A stretch of DNA of 19,468 nt from JBHELQ01 sp046262995 (GTDB lineage: Bacteria; Actinomycetota; Thermoleophilia; Solirubrobacterales; Thermoleophilaceae): the NCBI GenBank assembly GCA_046262995.1, contig JBHELQ010000020.1, positions 1 to 19,468 of the forward strand, in the 5' to 3' direction. Shown here piece after piece: positions 1-6,845 of the stretch. The notes under the pieces are model-generated. The model was not told the origin of the DNA. It made no database searches and was given only the letters and a program-made list of their open reading frames with translations. Position 1 is the first letter of the stretch. Every line of letters starts with the position of its first letter. The position numbers were made by a program, and so were the translations under genes.

Positions 1-43
1 TCCGGGGCGCTCGAAGTTCCGGTTTGCGAGGATTCGCCCGCCG

Positions 44-1126
44 ATGGCCACTCCGGACCTAGTCGACACGCAGGCGCAGGCCGCCGATCTGGAGCTCCCG
101 CCCCTGATCGTGCGCGAGCCGCTGGAGGACTTCCTGGACGACCACGGGCTCGGCACCGGGCGCATCGAGGCCGAGCGGATCGGCGAGGGGCACTCGAATG
201 TGACGTTCTTGGTCCGCCGTGACGATGAGCGCGTGGTGCTGCGGCGCCCGCCGCGGCCACCGCTCCCGCCCTCGGCGCACGACATGCTCCGCGAGGCCCG
301 GATCCTCAAGGCGGTGCAGGACACACCGGTGCGGGTACCGCGCGTGCTGGCCGTTTGCGAGGACGAGTCGCTCCTGGGGGTTCCGTTCTACGTGATGGAG
401 GAGATCCACGGCACGGTGATCACGAGCGAGCTGCCGGGCGCGCTCGACGACCCCGGGCAGCGCGAGCGGATCGGCCGGGAGCTGATAGAGGCTCTGGCCG
501 AGATCCACGAGGTCGACTGGCAGGAGGTGGGGCTCGAGGGCTTCGGGAAGCCGAGCGGCTACCTCGAGCGCCAGCTGCGCCGCTTCAACGGCCTCTGGGA
601 GCACAACCGCACGCGCGACGTGCCGCGCGTCCAGGAGGTCGAGGAGTGGCTCAAGACCAACCTGCCGGAGTCGCCCCCGGCGACGATCGTCCACGGCGAC
701 TACCGGCTCGGCAACACGATGTTCGCCGACGAGGCGCCGGCCCGGCTGCGGGCGATCTTCGACTGGGAGATGGGGACGATCGGCGACCCGCTGGCCGACC
801 TGGGCTACCTGACGGTGAACTGGATCGAGCGCGACGACCCCGAGGACATGATGTTCCGCACGCGCGAGGTCACCCGCCAGGAGGGGTTCCAGACGCGCGA
901 TGAGCTGCTGGCGCTCTACGAGGAGCGCACCGGCCGCTCGATGTCGGACCTGCGCTGGTACCAGGCGCTGGCGCTCTGGAAGACGGCGGTGTTCATGGAG
1001 GGCAACTACAAGCGCTCGCTCGCCGGTACCACGGACGATCCGTACCTGAAGCTGTTCGACGAGGGCGTGCCCCAGCTCGCAGAGGCGGCATGGCGGGCGG
1101 CCAACGCGCCCGCGCCCAAGACGTGA
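44..1126 (+). CDS. Phosphotransferase family protein (APH fold, ACAD10/11-type kinase)
   Basis: A 360-residue cytosolic kinase of the aminoglycoside/choline phosphotransferase fold. The catalytic loop HGDYRLGN lies at about residues 217-224 (D219 the likely base) and the metal-binding segment IFDWE at 238-242. The N-terminal VVLRRPP and the following SAHD...E block (about 64-85) are typical of the subfamily found in ACAD10/ACAD11 and in bacterial acyl-CoA dehydrogenase loci, where known members phosphorylate hydroxyacyl-CoA. The substrate is therefore more likely a hydroxyacyl thioester than an antibiotic (inference). The frame is open to the left edge without a stop, so a start outside the window cannot be excluded; the ATG at 44 is the first in view. 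The end overlaps the next gene as GTGA, so the two are probably translationally coupled. Confidence 0.88.
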   Translation: MATPDLVDTQAQAADLELPPLIVREPLEDFLDDHGLGTGRIEAERIGEGHSNVTFLVRRDDERVVLRRPPRPPLPPSAHDMLREARILKAVQDTPVRVPRVLAVCEDESLLGVPFYVMEEIHGTVITSELPGALDDPGQRERIGRELIEALAEIHEVDWQEVGLEGFGKPSGYLERQLRRFNGLWEHNRTRDVPRVQEVEEWLKTNLPESPPATIVHGDYRLGNTMFADEAPARLRAIFDWEMGTIGDPLADLGYLTVNWIERDDPEDMMFRTREVTRQEGFQTRDELLALYEERTGRSMSDLRWYQALALWKTAVFMEGNYKRSLAGTTDDPYLKLFDEGVPQLAEAAWRAANAPAPKT

Positions 1127-1734
1127 AGCGCGGCCTCCTGGTCGACTTCGGCGGAGTCCTGACCAGCAACGTGTTCGAGTCCTTCCGGGCGTTCTGCCGC
1201 GAGGAGGGCCTCGACCCCGAGGCCTTCCTGGAGATCCTGCGCGGCGACCCGGAGGCACGCAAGGAGCTGCGACAGGTGGAGACGGGGGCGCTGGACGAGG
1301 AGGAGTTCGCTCGCCGGCTGGGCGCCAGGCTGGGCGTGACCGAGACCGACGGGCTCGTGAACCGGCTGTTCGCGCACATCGAGCCGGATGAGGAGATGCT
1401 GGCCGCCGTGAAGCGGGCGCGCGGCGCCGGCGTCCGGACCGGCCTCCTGTCGAACTCGATGGGCTCCGGCCGCTACGACCGCGCGACGTTCCCCGAGCTG
1501 TTCGACGGCGTCGTGATCTCAGGCGAGGTCGGCCTGCACAAGCCGCAGCCCGAGATCTTCCGCCTGGGAGCGGAGCGGATCGAGCTCCCGCCCGAGGAGT
1601 GCGTGTTCGTCGACGACCTGCGCGAGAACTGCGAGGGCGCCGAGGCGGTCGGGATGACCGCCGTCCTCCACCGCGGCGCCGACACCACGCTGCCCGAGCT
1701 CGAGAGCCTGCTGGGCGTCGAGCTGCGGGACTAG
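1123..1734 (+). CDS. HAD-superfamily hydrolase (ACAD10 N-domain / epoxide-hydrolase-N-like)
   Basis: A 203-residue HAD hydrolase. Motif I is VDFGGVLT with nucleophile D8, but the usual second Asp of DxD is Gly (DFG), as in the subgroup related to the soluble epoxide hydrolase N-domain. Motif II is LLSNS (108-112), motif III the Lys of LHKPQPEIF (K140), motif IV VFVDD (161-165). I chose the GTG at 1123 because it overlaps the upstream TGA as GTGA and starts six residues before the nucleophile strand; an in-frame ATG at 1090 would add 11 residues lying inside the previous gene. With the kinase it forms the same HAD + APH pair that is fused in ACAD10, suggesting a shared route for hydroxy-fatty acyl substrates (inference). 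It ends tail-to-tail on the EamA gene, sharing the four bases CTAG. Confidence 0.86.
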   Translation: MKRGLLVDFGGVLTSNVFESFRAFCREEGLDPEAFLEILRGDPEARKELRQVETGALDEEEFARRLGARLGVTETDGLVNRLFAHIEPDEEMLAAVKRARGAGVRTGLLSNSMGSGRYDRATFPELFDGVVISGEVGLHKPQPEIFRLGAERIELPPEECVFVDDLRENCEGAEAVGMTAVLHRGADTTLPELESLLGVELRD

Positions 1735-1739
1735 CCCGC
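1725..1739. terminator. Inverted repeat on the shared stop codons of convergent genes
   Basis: Arms GCGGG (1725-1729) and CCCGC (1735-1739) enclose the loop ACTAG, in which CTAG provides TAG stops for both the HAD gene and the EamA gene. There is no T-run. A symmetric hairpin here could act as a bidirectional terminator, but a 5-bp stem can arise by chance at this G+C. Confidence 0.35.
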
Positions 1740-2573
1740 GCTGATCAGGACGACCCCGCCGAGCGCCAGCGCGACGCCGGCGGCCTGGGAGGCCCGCAGG
1801 CGCTCGCCGAGCACCATGTGCGCGAGCGCGATCACCACCACCGGATAGAGGGACGCCAGCACCGCCACGATGCTTACCAGGCCCTCGCGGGTGGCAAGGA
1901 CGTAGAGGGTATTCGCGGCCATGTCGAGCAGGCCCGCCGCAACGAGCTGCCGGCCGTCCGCGGCGCTCGTCGCCAGTTGCGGCCGGGCGGCGGCCACCCC
2001 CGCGACGAGCAGCGTGACGCCCGCCACCCGGTTGGCCAGGATCGCCCAGAGCGGGTCGGGATCGCCGGCCTGGTCCATCAGCACGAAGAAGGTCCCGAAG
2101 CCAAGAGCCGCGATCAGCGCGAGGCCGACGCCGGAGGCGACCCGTGGCGCGCCGTCCTCGTCCGCGGCCCGCTCGCGCGCCGCAAGCGCCACGCCCGCCA
2201 GAGCCAGTGCGATCCCCGCCCCCTGCGCCACGCCGGGCCGTTCGCCGGTCACGAGGCCGAACACCACGGGCACGCCGGCCGCGAGGCCCGAGACCGGCGC
2301 CACGACAGCCATCGCTCCCACGGAGAGGCCGCGGTAGAAGGCGGCCAGGCCGGCCAGGCCGGCGACCGCGGACAGCGCCGCCCAGACGGCGAAGTCGCCG
2401 CCCGGAGCACCGCGGCCGCGGGCCGCCACGATCACGGCGATCAGGATCAGGCCGGTCAGCTGCGAGAGCAGCATCACCGTCAGGAGCGGCAGCGTCCGGC
2501 TCTTCAGGCCGGACAGGAAGTCGGCACAGCCCCAGGACAGGCTGGCGGTCAGGCCAAGCGCGATCGCAAGCAC
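1731..2573 (-). CDS. EamA/DMT-family transporter
   Basis: A 280-residue inner-membrane protein made almost wholly of hydrophobic segments, about ten in two homologous halves, as expected for EamA drug/metabolite transporters. The first helix carries LTASLSWGCADFLSG, the family's typical N-terminal signature. The second half includes NRVAGVTLLVAG and ends with a helix at VALALGGVVLISAG. The substrate cannot be told from sequence; relatives export amino acids or other small metabolites. The GTG start at 2573 lies 10 bases after the redoxin stop, so it is the last gene of the leftward unit. Its TAG stop is superimposed on the stop of the facing HAD gene. Confidence 0.85.
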   Translation of the reverse strand: MLAIALGLTASLSWGCADFLSGLKSRTLPLLTVMLLSQLTGLILIAVIVAARGRGAPGGDFAVWAALSAVAGLAGLAAFYRGLSVGAMAVVAPVSGLAAGVPVVFGLVTGERPGVAQGAGIALALAGVALAARERAADEDGAPRVASGVGLALIAALGFGTFFVLMDQAGDPDPLWAILANRVAGVTLLVAGVAAARPQLATSAADGRQLVAAGLLDMAANTLYVLATREGLVSIVAVLASLYPVVVIALAHMVLGERLRASQAAGVALALGGVVLISAG

Positions 2574-2583
2574 CGGCCGGCGC

Positions 2584-3108
2584 TCAGCCGCCCGGCTTCC
2601 ACTTCACGCTGCAGCCCACCGGCTCCGTCTCGGCCGGCTCGGGATCGCGGTCCTCGAGCAGCGCGTCCAGCGCCCCCCGCAGCCAGGCCGCGCCCTGGCT
2701 CGGGTCCTGGTGATCCGCGTCCGGCGCTCCGCGATAGCGCACCCGCCCGTCGCGATCGAGCACGAACACGTCGGGCGTGGTCCTTGCCCCATAGCCGCGC
2801 GCGACCTCCTGGCTCTCGTCGCGCAGATAGGGCGCCGGCCAGCCGCCGTCCGCCCGCACGCGCTCCTTCATGGCCTCGAGGGAGTCCCGCGGATACCGCT
2901 CGGCGTCGTTCGGGTTTACCAGGAGGAAGCCGACCTGCCGGTCCGCGTAGTCGCGAGCCGCGTCCAGGATGCGCTCGTGCCAGGCGAGGGCGTAGGGGCA
3001 GTGGTTGCAGGTGAAGACGACCACGGTCGCCGGGGCATCGCCGGGTCCGTGCTCGCTGCCCTCGGTGTCCGGCAGCCTGAAGTCCGGCGCGGCCTGGCCG
3101 ACCTGCAT
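2584..3108 (-). CDS. Thioredoxin-fold redoxin with CNHC active site
   Basis: A 174-residue AhpC/TSA-like redoxin. The N-terminus VGQAAPDFRLPD is the redoxin lead-in. The redox centre is FTCNHCPYA (C34, C37), followed by the cis-proline region ARTTPDVFVLDRDG around residues 108-121. The C-terminal GCSVKWKP adds a third Cys (C166) conserved in this subfamily. No signal peptide, so it should act in the cytoplasm as a thiol oxidoreductase or peroxidase; the physiological partner is unknown. The start is well defined: ATG at 3108 shares its A with the upstream TGA (TGATG) and is preceded by the strong ribosome site AAGGAGG in the end of the previous gene. The longer frame extending to 3411 is out-of-frame read-through of that gene. 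Confidence 0.88.
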   Translation of the reverse strand: MQVGQAAPDFRLPDTEGSEHGPGDAPATVVVFTCNHCPYALAWHERILDAARDYADRQVGFLLVNPNDAERYPRDSLEAMKERVRADGGWPAPYLRDESQEVARGYGARTTPDVFVLDRDGRVRYRGAPDADHQDPSQGAAWLRGALDALLEDRDPEPAETEPVGCSVKWKPGG

Positions 3109-3428
3109 CAGCCCTCCTTGCCCAGCGCCTTGCGGACCTTGGCGCGTACGTCCGCCGGGTCGGGCAGCGGCGACGGTCGGCCGTCGCGAAGCCGGTACAC
3201 GCGGCAGGTGAGCGTGAGCGGCTCGCCGTCCACCGGCGCCACGTCCTCGCCGTCGATGCGGATCGTCGGCGAACCGGGGAAGCGCTCGCGCTCCGCCTGT
3301 CCGTCGCTCTCGACCTCGCGCAGCTCGACCTGCGCGTCCGCGCCCTCCTCGGCCAGGATCGAGCGCAGCTGGCTGAGTGCCTCCGGGTAGGAGGGGCAGC
3401 CCTCCCACCACAAGAGCTCAGCCCGCAT
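3108..3428 (-). CDS. Small thioredoxin-like fold protein
   Basis: A 106-residue protein with a predicted thioredoxin-like fold: a beta strand leading into WWEGCPSYPEAL (single Cys at 11, Tyr where a second Cys would be), then a helix, LREVESD, and GSPTIRIDGEDV, which fits the cis-Pro strand and the following hairpin. A second Cys lies in LTCRVYR. It resembles the small 'thioredoxin family' or alkylmercury-lyase-like proteins common in actinobacteria; the biochemical role is not established. The ATG at 3428 lies 11 bases inside the end of the cyclophilin gene, and its stop overlaps the redoxin start, so all three are probably co-translated. With only one Cys at the active-site turn it is unlikely to be a classic disulfide reductase. 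Confidence 0.78.
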   Translation of the reverse strand: MRAELLWWEGCPSYPEALSQLRSILAEEGADAQVELREVESDGQAERERFPGSPTIRIDGEDVAPVDGEPLTLTCRVYRLRDGRPSPLPDPADVRAKVRKALGKEG

Positions 3429-3879
3429 CGACCTCGACCCGCTCGATCACCACCGGCTCTGTCGGCCGGTCGCTCGCGTCCGTCTCGACGCCCTCGATCG
3501 CGTCGACAGCCTCCATCCCCTCCGCGACCTGTCCGAACACCGTGTGCTTGCCGTCGAGCCAGGAGGCCTCGTCGCGGGTGACGATGAAGAACTGGCTGCC
3601 GTTCGTGTCCGGCCCGCTGTTGGCCATCGCCAACGCCCCGCGGACGATCTTGTGCTCGTTGATCTCGTCCTCGAACTGGTAGCCCGGCCCGCCCGTCCCG
3701 GTGCCCTGCGGGCAGCCGCCCTGGACCATGAAGTCCTTGATCACCCTGTGGAAGGCGATGCCGTCGTAGAAGCCCTTGCGCGAGAGCGTCAGGAAGTTCT
3801 CGACGGTCTTGGGGGCGTCCGCCTCGAACAGCTCGAAGACGATCTGCCCCTGGCTCGTGTGCATCGTCGCCCGGCTCAT
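3418..3879 (-). CDS. Peptidyl-prolyl cis-trans isomerase, cyclophilin type
   Basis: A compact 153-residue cyclophilin with no signal peptide, so a cytoplasmic proline isomerase and folding helper. The catalytic signature is intact: FHRVIKDFMVQGGCPQGTG, with R45, F50, M51 and Q53 matching Arg55, Phe60, Met61 and Gln63 of human CypA, followed by GALAMANSGPDTNGSQFFI and a Trp-Leu-Asp-Gly-Lys-His segment near residue 117. I chose ATG at 3879 because it overlaps the helicase stop as ATGA and begins right before the first beta strand; longer upstream frames run into the helicase tail. Coupling to an RNA helicase and two thioredoxin-fold genes suggests a stress or maintenance role (inference). Confidence 0.93.
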   Translation of the reverse strand: MSRATMHTSQGQIVFELFEADAPKTVENFLTLSRKGFYDGIAFHRVIKDFMVQGGCPQGTGTGGPGYQFEDEINEHKIVRGALAMANSGPDTNGSQFFIVTRDEASWLDGKHTVFGQVAEGMEAVDAIEGVETDASDRPTEPVVIERVEVDAG

Positions 3880-5306
3880 TTTCGCTTTGCCACCTCCAGG
3901 CGGAGCTCCGTGCCCCGCACCCGCTTGCCACTTACCTTGTCCGCCACCTCGCGGGCGCGCGGCGCGGGCACCTCGACGAAGCCGAAGCGCTCGAGCAGCC
4001 GCACGTTGCGGACGTCGTCGTTCTCGAGGTGGGTGTTGTCCACGATGGCCCCGACCACGTCGGCGGGCTCCAGTCCCTGGCCGCGACCCGCGCCCACCAC
4101 CAGCTTCGTGTACGGGACTCCGTCGCGAGCGTGGGGCTTGGTGTGGCGGGGGCGGCGCGTCTCGCGCTCCCGCTTCGGCCGCTCGCGCCGGCGGCCGCCG
4201 TCGGGCGACCACTCGGGGATCTCGGTGTTCGCATGCCGCTCGATCGCCTCGAGGTCGCGCCGCTGCTTCGGGGTGATGATCGTGATCGCGCGGCCCGCCT
4301 CACCGGCCCTCCCGGTCCGCCCGATCCGGTGCACGTAGATGTCGGGCGAGTTCGGGATGTCGTAGTTCACGACGTGGCTGACGCCGGTGATGTCGAGGCC
4401 CCGCGCCGCGACGTCGGTCGCGATCAGCAGCCGCTCCCGGCCTCCCTTGAACGCCAGCATCACCCCGTCGCGCTGGCCCTGGCTCATGTCCCCGTGGAGC
4501 GCCTTGACCCGCACGCCGGCGTCGTTCAGCCGCCTGGCCAGGCGATCGACGCCGATCTTGGTGCGGGCGAAGACGATGGCCTGCTCTGGCCGCTCCTCAC
4601 GCAGCACCCGCACGAGCGCTTCCTGCTTCTCGCGCTCGCCGGCCTGGACGTGGAACTGCTCGACCGTGTCGATCGTGAGCGTGGCCGCCTTCACCTTGAT
4701 CTCCACCGGGTCGAACATGAAGTTCTCTGCCAGCCGCCGGACCTCGGGCGGGATGGTCGCCGAGAAGAGCGCCGTCTGCCTGCCGGTCGGACAGCGCCGC
4801 AGGATCGTCTCGACGTCCTCGAGGAAGCCCAGGTCGAGCATCTCGTCGGCCTCGTCGAGCACGACGTAGCGCGTGGCGTCCAGGTACAGGTGGTGGCGGC
4901 TGATCATGTCCATGACACGTCCGACGGTGCCCACGACCACCTGGGCGCCGCGCCCCAGCCGGGACGCCTGCTCGCGGATCGGCGCGCCGCCGAAGATCGC
5001 CACGACGTCCACCCCCCGGGGCTCCCCGTAGGCGCGCAGGGCCTGCGTTACCTGGATGCAGAGCTCGCGCGTCGGAGTCATCACGAGCGCCTGCACTTCG
5101 GGGCGCTCCGGATCCACGTACATGAGCATCGGCAGGCCGAAGGCGGCGGTCTTCCCCGTGCCGGTCTGGGCCTGGCCGGTCACGTCGCGGCCCTCGAGCA
5201 GGGCGGGGATCGCCTGCTCCTGGATGGGCGTCGGGCGCTCGTAGCCCAGGTGGCTGAGCGCCGCGAGCATCTCCTCCGAGAGGCCGAGATCGGCGAAGGT
5301 CGCCAT
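3876..5306 (-). CDS. DEAD-box ATP-dependent RNA helicase with DbpA-type RNA-binding tail
   Basis: A 476-residue DEAD-box helicase that uses ATP to unwind or remodel short RNA duplexes. Q motif PTPIQ (25-29), motif I AQTGTGKT (46-53), Ia PTRE (78-81), GG (106-107), Ib TVGR (127-130, normally TPGR), II DEAD (151-154), III SAT (182-184), IV IVFARTK (244-250), V ATDVAARGLD (296-305), VI HRIGRTGR (326-333). A basic Arg-rich linker (about 371-392) leads to an 80-residue C-terminal RNA-binding domain (about 397-476) of the DbpA/CsdA kind, so the likely targets are structured rRNA or mRNA during ribosome assembly or cold adaptation (inference). ATG at 5306 lies 9 bases after the oxidoreductase stop. 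The name deaD or csdA is plausible but not decidable here. Confidence 0.94.
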   Translation of the reverse strand: MATFADLGLSEEMLAALSHLGYERPTPIQEQAIPALLEGRDVTGQAQTGTGKTAAFGLPMLMYVDPERPEVQALVMTPTRELCIQVTQALRAYGEPRGVDVVAIFGGAPIREQASRLGRGAQVVVGTVGRVMDMISRHHLYLDATRYVVLDEADEMLDLGFLEDVETILRRCPTGRQTALFSATIPPEVRRLAENFMFDPVEIKVKAATLTIDTVEQFHVQAGEREKQEALVRVLREERPEQAIVFARTKIGVDRLARRLNDAGVRVKALHGDMSQGQRDGVMLAFKGGRERLLIATDVAARGLDITGVSHVVNYDIPNSPDIYVHRIGRTGRAGEAGRAITIITPKQRRDLEAIERHANTEIPEWSPDGGRRRERPKRERETRRPRHTKPHARDGVPYTKLVVGAGRGQGLEPADVVGAIVDNTHLENDDVRNVRLLERFGFVEVPAPRAREVADKVSGKRVRGTELRLEVAKRK

Positions 5307-5315
5307 GCCCTGAGG

Positions 5316-6269
5316 CTACGCGGTGGGGTCGAGCAAGAGCTTTCCGGTGGTGCGCCGGGCCTGCAGGTCCTCGTGCGCGCGGCGAACCTCGGACAGCGGG
5401 TAGGTCTCGCCCATCTGGGGGCGCAGCTCGCCGCGGGCGGCGCGGTCGAACAGGTCGGCCAGCGGCTCCTCCATGAGATCCCGCCGGCCGAGGCAGTGCC
5501 CGAGGTAGAAGCCGACCACCGCCTTCGACTTGCGCATCAGGTGCCCGCTGCGGACCTCGTTCTGATCGCGGCTGGCGATGCCGTAGACGACTAGCCGCCC
5601 GAACGGAGCCAGCGCCTTCAGGCTCTCCTCGAACACCCGCCCGCCCGCCAGCTCCAGGACGACGTCGACCTCGCGACCGCCGTTGGCCTCGAGCAGGCCG
5701 GCGGCGAGGTCTTCGATGCCCACGTCCACGGCCGCGTCCGCGCCCAGCTCGAGCGCCAGCTCGCGCTTGTCCTCGGAGCTGGCAGTGGCGATTACCCGCC
5801 CCGCGCCGAACGGCTGCGCGAGCTGCACGGCCAGGCTGCCGACCCCTCCCGCCGCCGAGTGGACGACCACGCTCTCCCCTTCGCGGAGACGGGCCGACGT
5901 GCGGTAGACGTGCCAGGCGGTCAGGCCCTGCACCAGCAGTGCGAGTGCCGCGCCTTCGGCCAGCCCGTCGGGGATCGGAAAGGTGGTCTCCTGCGGCGCC
6001 ACAGCCCACTCGGCGTAGCCGCCGCTGCCGCCGAGCATGGCGACCACGCGCCGGCCTTCCTCGGTGGTCCCCGCCACCTCGTTGCCGGGCACGAGCGGCA
6101 GCTCGAAGCGCTGCACGTACGAGTTCTCGCGCGAGTGGGTGTCGGCGAAGTTGACGCCCGCGCGCGAGACGTGGATCAGGACCTCGCCCTCGCCCGGGTC
6201 CGGCCGAGGCAGGTCCGCCGGCTTCAGCACGTCCGCCCCGCCGAACTCGTCGATCTGTACAGCGCGCAC
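5316..6269 (-). CDS. NADPH:quinone oxidoreductase-like medium-chain dehydrogenase
   Basis: A 317-residue MDR-superfamily enzyme of the quinone oxidoreductase/zeta-crystallin group. The N-terminal GroES-like part runs through VPGNEVAG (60-67) and the Rossmann nucleotide site is SAAGGVGSLAVQLA (138-151). The Cys ligands of zinc alcohol dehydrogenases are absent, so it should reduce quinones or activated alkenes with NAD(P)H without zinc. GTG at 6269 opens the protein with VRAVQIDEFGG, the usual family start. It is the first gene of the leftward six-gene unit. A TAAGCT box ends 9 bases before the GTG and no ribosome site is visible, which fits a near-leaderless message. The cognate substrate is unknown. 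Confidence 0.9.
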   Translation of the reverse strand: MRAVQIDEFGGADVLKPADLPRPDPGEGEVLIHVSRAGVNFADTHSRENSYVQRFELPLVPGNEVAGTTEEGRRVVAMLGGSGGYAEWAVAPQETTFPIPDGLAEGAALALLVQGLTAWHVYRTSARLREGESVVVHSAAGGVGSLAVQLAQPFGAGRVIATASSEDKRELALELGADAAVDVGIEDLAAGLLEANGGREVDVVLELAGGRVFEESLKALAPFGRLVVYGIASRDQNEVRSGHLMRKSKAVVGFYLGHCLGRRDLMEEPLADLFDRAARGELRPQMGETYPLSEVRRAHEDLQARRTTGKLLLDPTA

Positions 6270-6278
6270 GGACGCGCC

Positions 6279-6284
6279 AGCTTA
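6279..6284 (-). promoter_or_regulatory. Candidate -10 box of the leftward operon
   Basis: On the minus strand TAAGCT lies at 6284-6279, followed by 9 bases and the GTG of the oxidoreductase gene. It fits the actinobacterial TANNNT consensus. No convincing -35 is seen, and transcription would begin 2-3 bases before the GTG. Confidence 0.45.
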
Positions 6285-6301
6285 GAGGTGCGCCGAGGTG
6301 T

Positions 6302-6314
6302 CTCGCCGGGCGAG
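6302..6314. promoter_or_regulatory. Perfect inverted repeat in a divergent promoter region
   Basis: CTCGCC (6302-6307), a central G, and GGCGAG (6309-6314) form a perfect 13-base palindrome between the two divergent -10 candidates. Its position suits an operator acting on either promoter. A 6-bp arm in G+C-rich DNA can also be chance. Confidence 0.3.
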
Positions 6315-6321
6315 CCGCGGG

Positions 6322-6327
6322 TACGAT
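6322..6327 (+). promoter_or_regulatory. Candidate -10 box of the small-membrane-protein operon
   Basis: TACGAT ends 7 bases before the GTG at 6335, the spacing expected for transcription starting on the start codon itself. This box overlaps the alternative ATG at 6326, which argues for the GTG as true start. Confidence 0.45.
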
Positions 6328-6334
6328 GTTGGCC

Positions 6335-6604
6335 GTGAGCGGGTTCTGGGCGGTGTTCTGGTTGGCCGTGGTCCTCAAGATCCCCATCGTCGGGCTCCTG
6401 GGGATCGTCTGGTGGGCAGTCAAGGCCCAGCCCGAGCCCGAGCACGAACCGAGCGACGGGGACGGCGGCTCGCGGCAGGAGCGGCACCCCCGCGGGCGTC
6501 CGCCGCGCCTCCCGCGGCGCGGCGGTCCCCACGCAGCGCCGCTGCCTTCCCCACCCGCGCGCGTGCGCGCGAACGGCAGACCGCTCGAGCGGACCCACCG
6601 CTAA
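6335..6604 (+). CDS. Small single-span membrane protein, unknown function
   Basis: An 89-residue protein I do not recognise by name. Residues 1-30 are strongly hydrophobic and aromatic (FWAVFWLAVVLKIP, then IVGLLGIVWWAV), one membrane span or a tight two-part hairpin. The remaining 55-60 residues are an acidic then Arg/Pro-rich, probably disordered cytoplasmic tail. Start choice: ATG at 6326 would add Met-Leu-Ala, but a TACGAT promoter box overlaps it, so I prefer the GTG at 6335. It begins a three-gene rightward run in which gaps are 5 and 2 bases. The reading frame is supported by the clear hydrophobic block at the very N-terminus; the tail's low complexity makes its exact extent less certain. 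Confidence 0.62.
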   Translation: MSGFWAVFWLAVVLKIPIVGLLGIVWWAVKAQPEPEHEPSDGDGGSRQERHPRGRPPRLPRRGGPHAAPLPSPPARVRANGRPLERTHR

Positions 6605-6609
6605 GGCCC

Positions 6610-6843
6610 GTGAACGCCTTCCACGTCTGCGGCGCGCTGTTCGCGATCTGGGCCGTCACGGTGGCCGTGCTCGGGATCACGCGCGAGAACTTCCCCGGCT
6701 CCAAGGGCACCTTGCGGCTGGTGGCCGCGATCTCGCTCGTGCTGGCCGCGCTCGCGATCGGGAGCGCGATCTATGTGGGGGCCACCAAGGAGAGCGGCGG
6801 CAAGCAGGCGGGCGAGCGCAGCTCCTTCCTGGCACCGCTCTAG
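6610..6843 (+). CDS. Small two-span membrane protein, unknown function
   Basis: A 77-residue protein with two clear hydrophobic segments, FHVCGALFAIWAVTVAVLGI (4-23) and LRLVAAISLVLAALAIGSAIYVG (36-58), separated by a short polar loop RENFPGSKGT, with a charged C-terminal tail. The GTG at 6610 is 5 bases after the previous stop, with AAGG close upstream; the longer in-frame extension overlaps the upstream gene and is compositionally unlike protein. No known domain is recognisable. Its position between a one-span membrane protein and a PRC-barrel-like protein suggests a small envelope module (inference). Confidence 0.7.
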   Translation: MNAFHVCGALFAIWAVTVAVLGITRENFPGSKGTLRLVAAISLVLAALAIGSAIYVGATKESGGKQAGERSSFLAPL

Positions 6844-6845
6844 CC

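Noticed and set aside
1090..1122. Upstream ATG start for the HAD hydrolase
   Set aside because: It adds 11 residues encoded inside the kinase gene; the GTG at 1123 forms a GTGA overlap and fits the expected distance to the nucleophile Asp.
2144..3014. Long Arg/Pro-rich plus-strand frames over the EamA and redoxin genes
   Set aside because: Low-complexity translation opposite genes with clear homology.
3109..3411. N-terminal extension of the redoxin frame up to 3411
   Set aside because: The extra translation is Arg/Gly-rich and antiparallel in frame to the neighbouring thioredoxin-like gene; a ribosome site and TGATG overlap fix the start at 3108.
4029..5594. A 521-codon plus-strand frame across the helicase and oxidoreductase
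   Set aside because: It crosses the boundary of two well-supported minus-strand genes, has biased composition and no motif; a high-G+C artefact.
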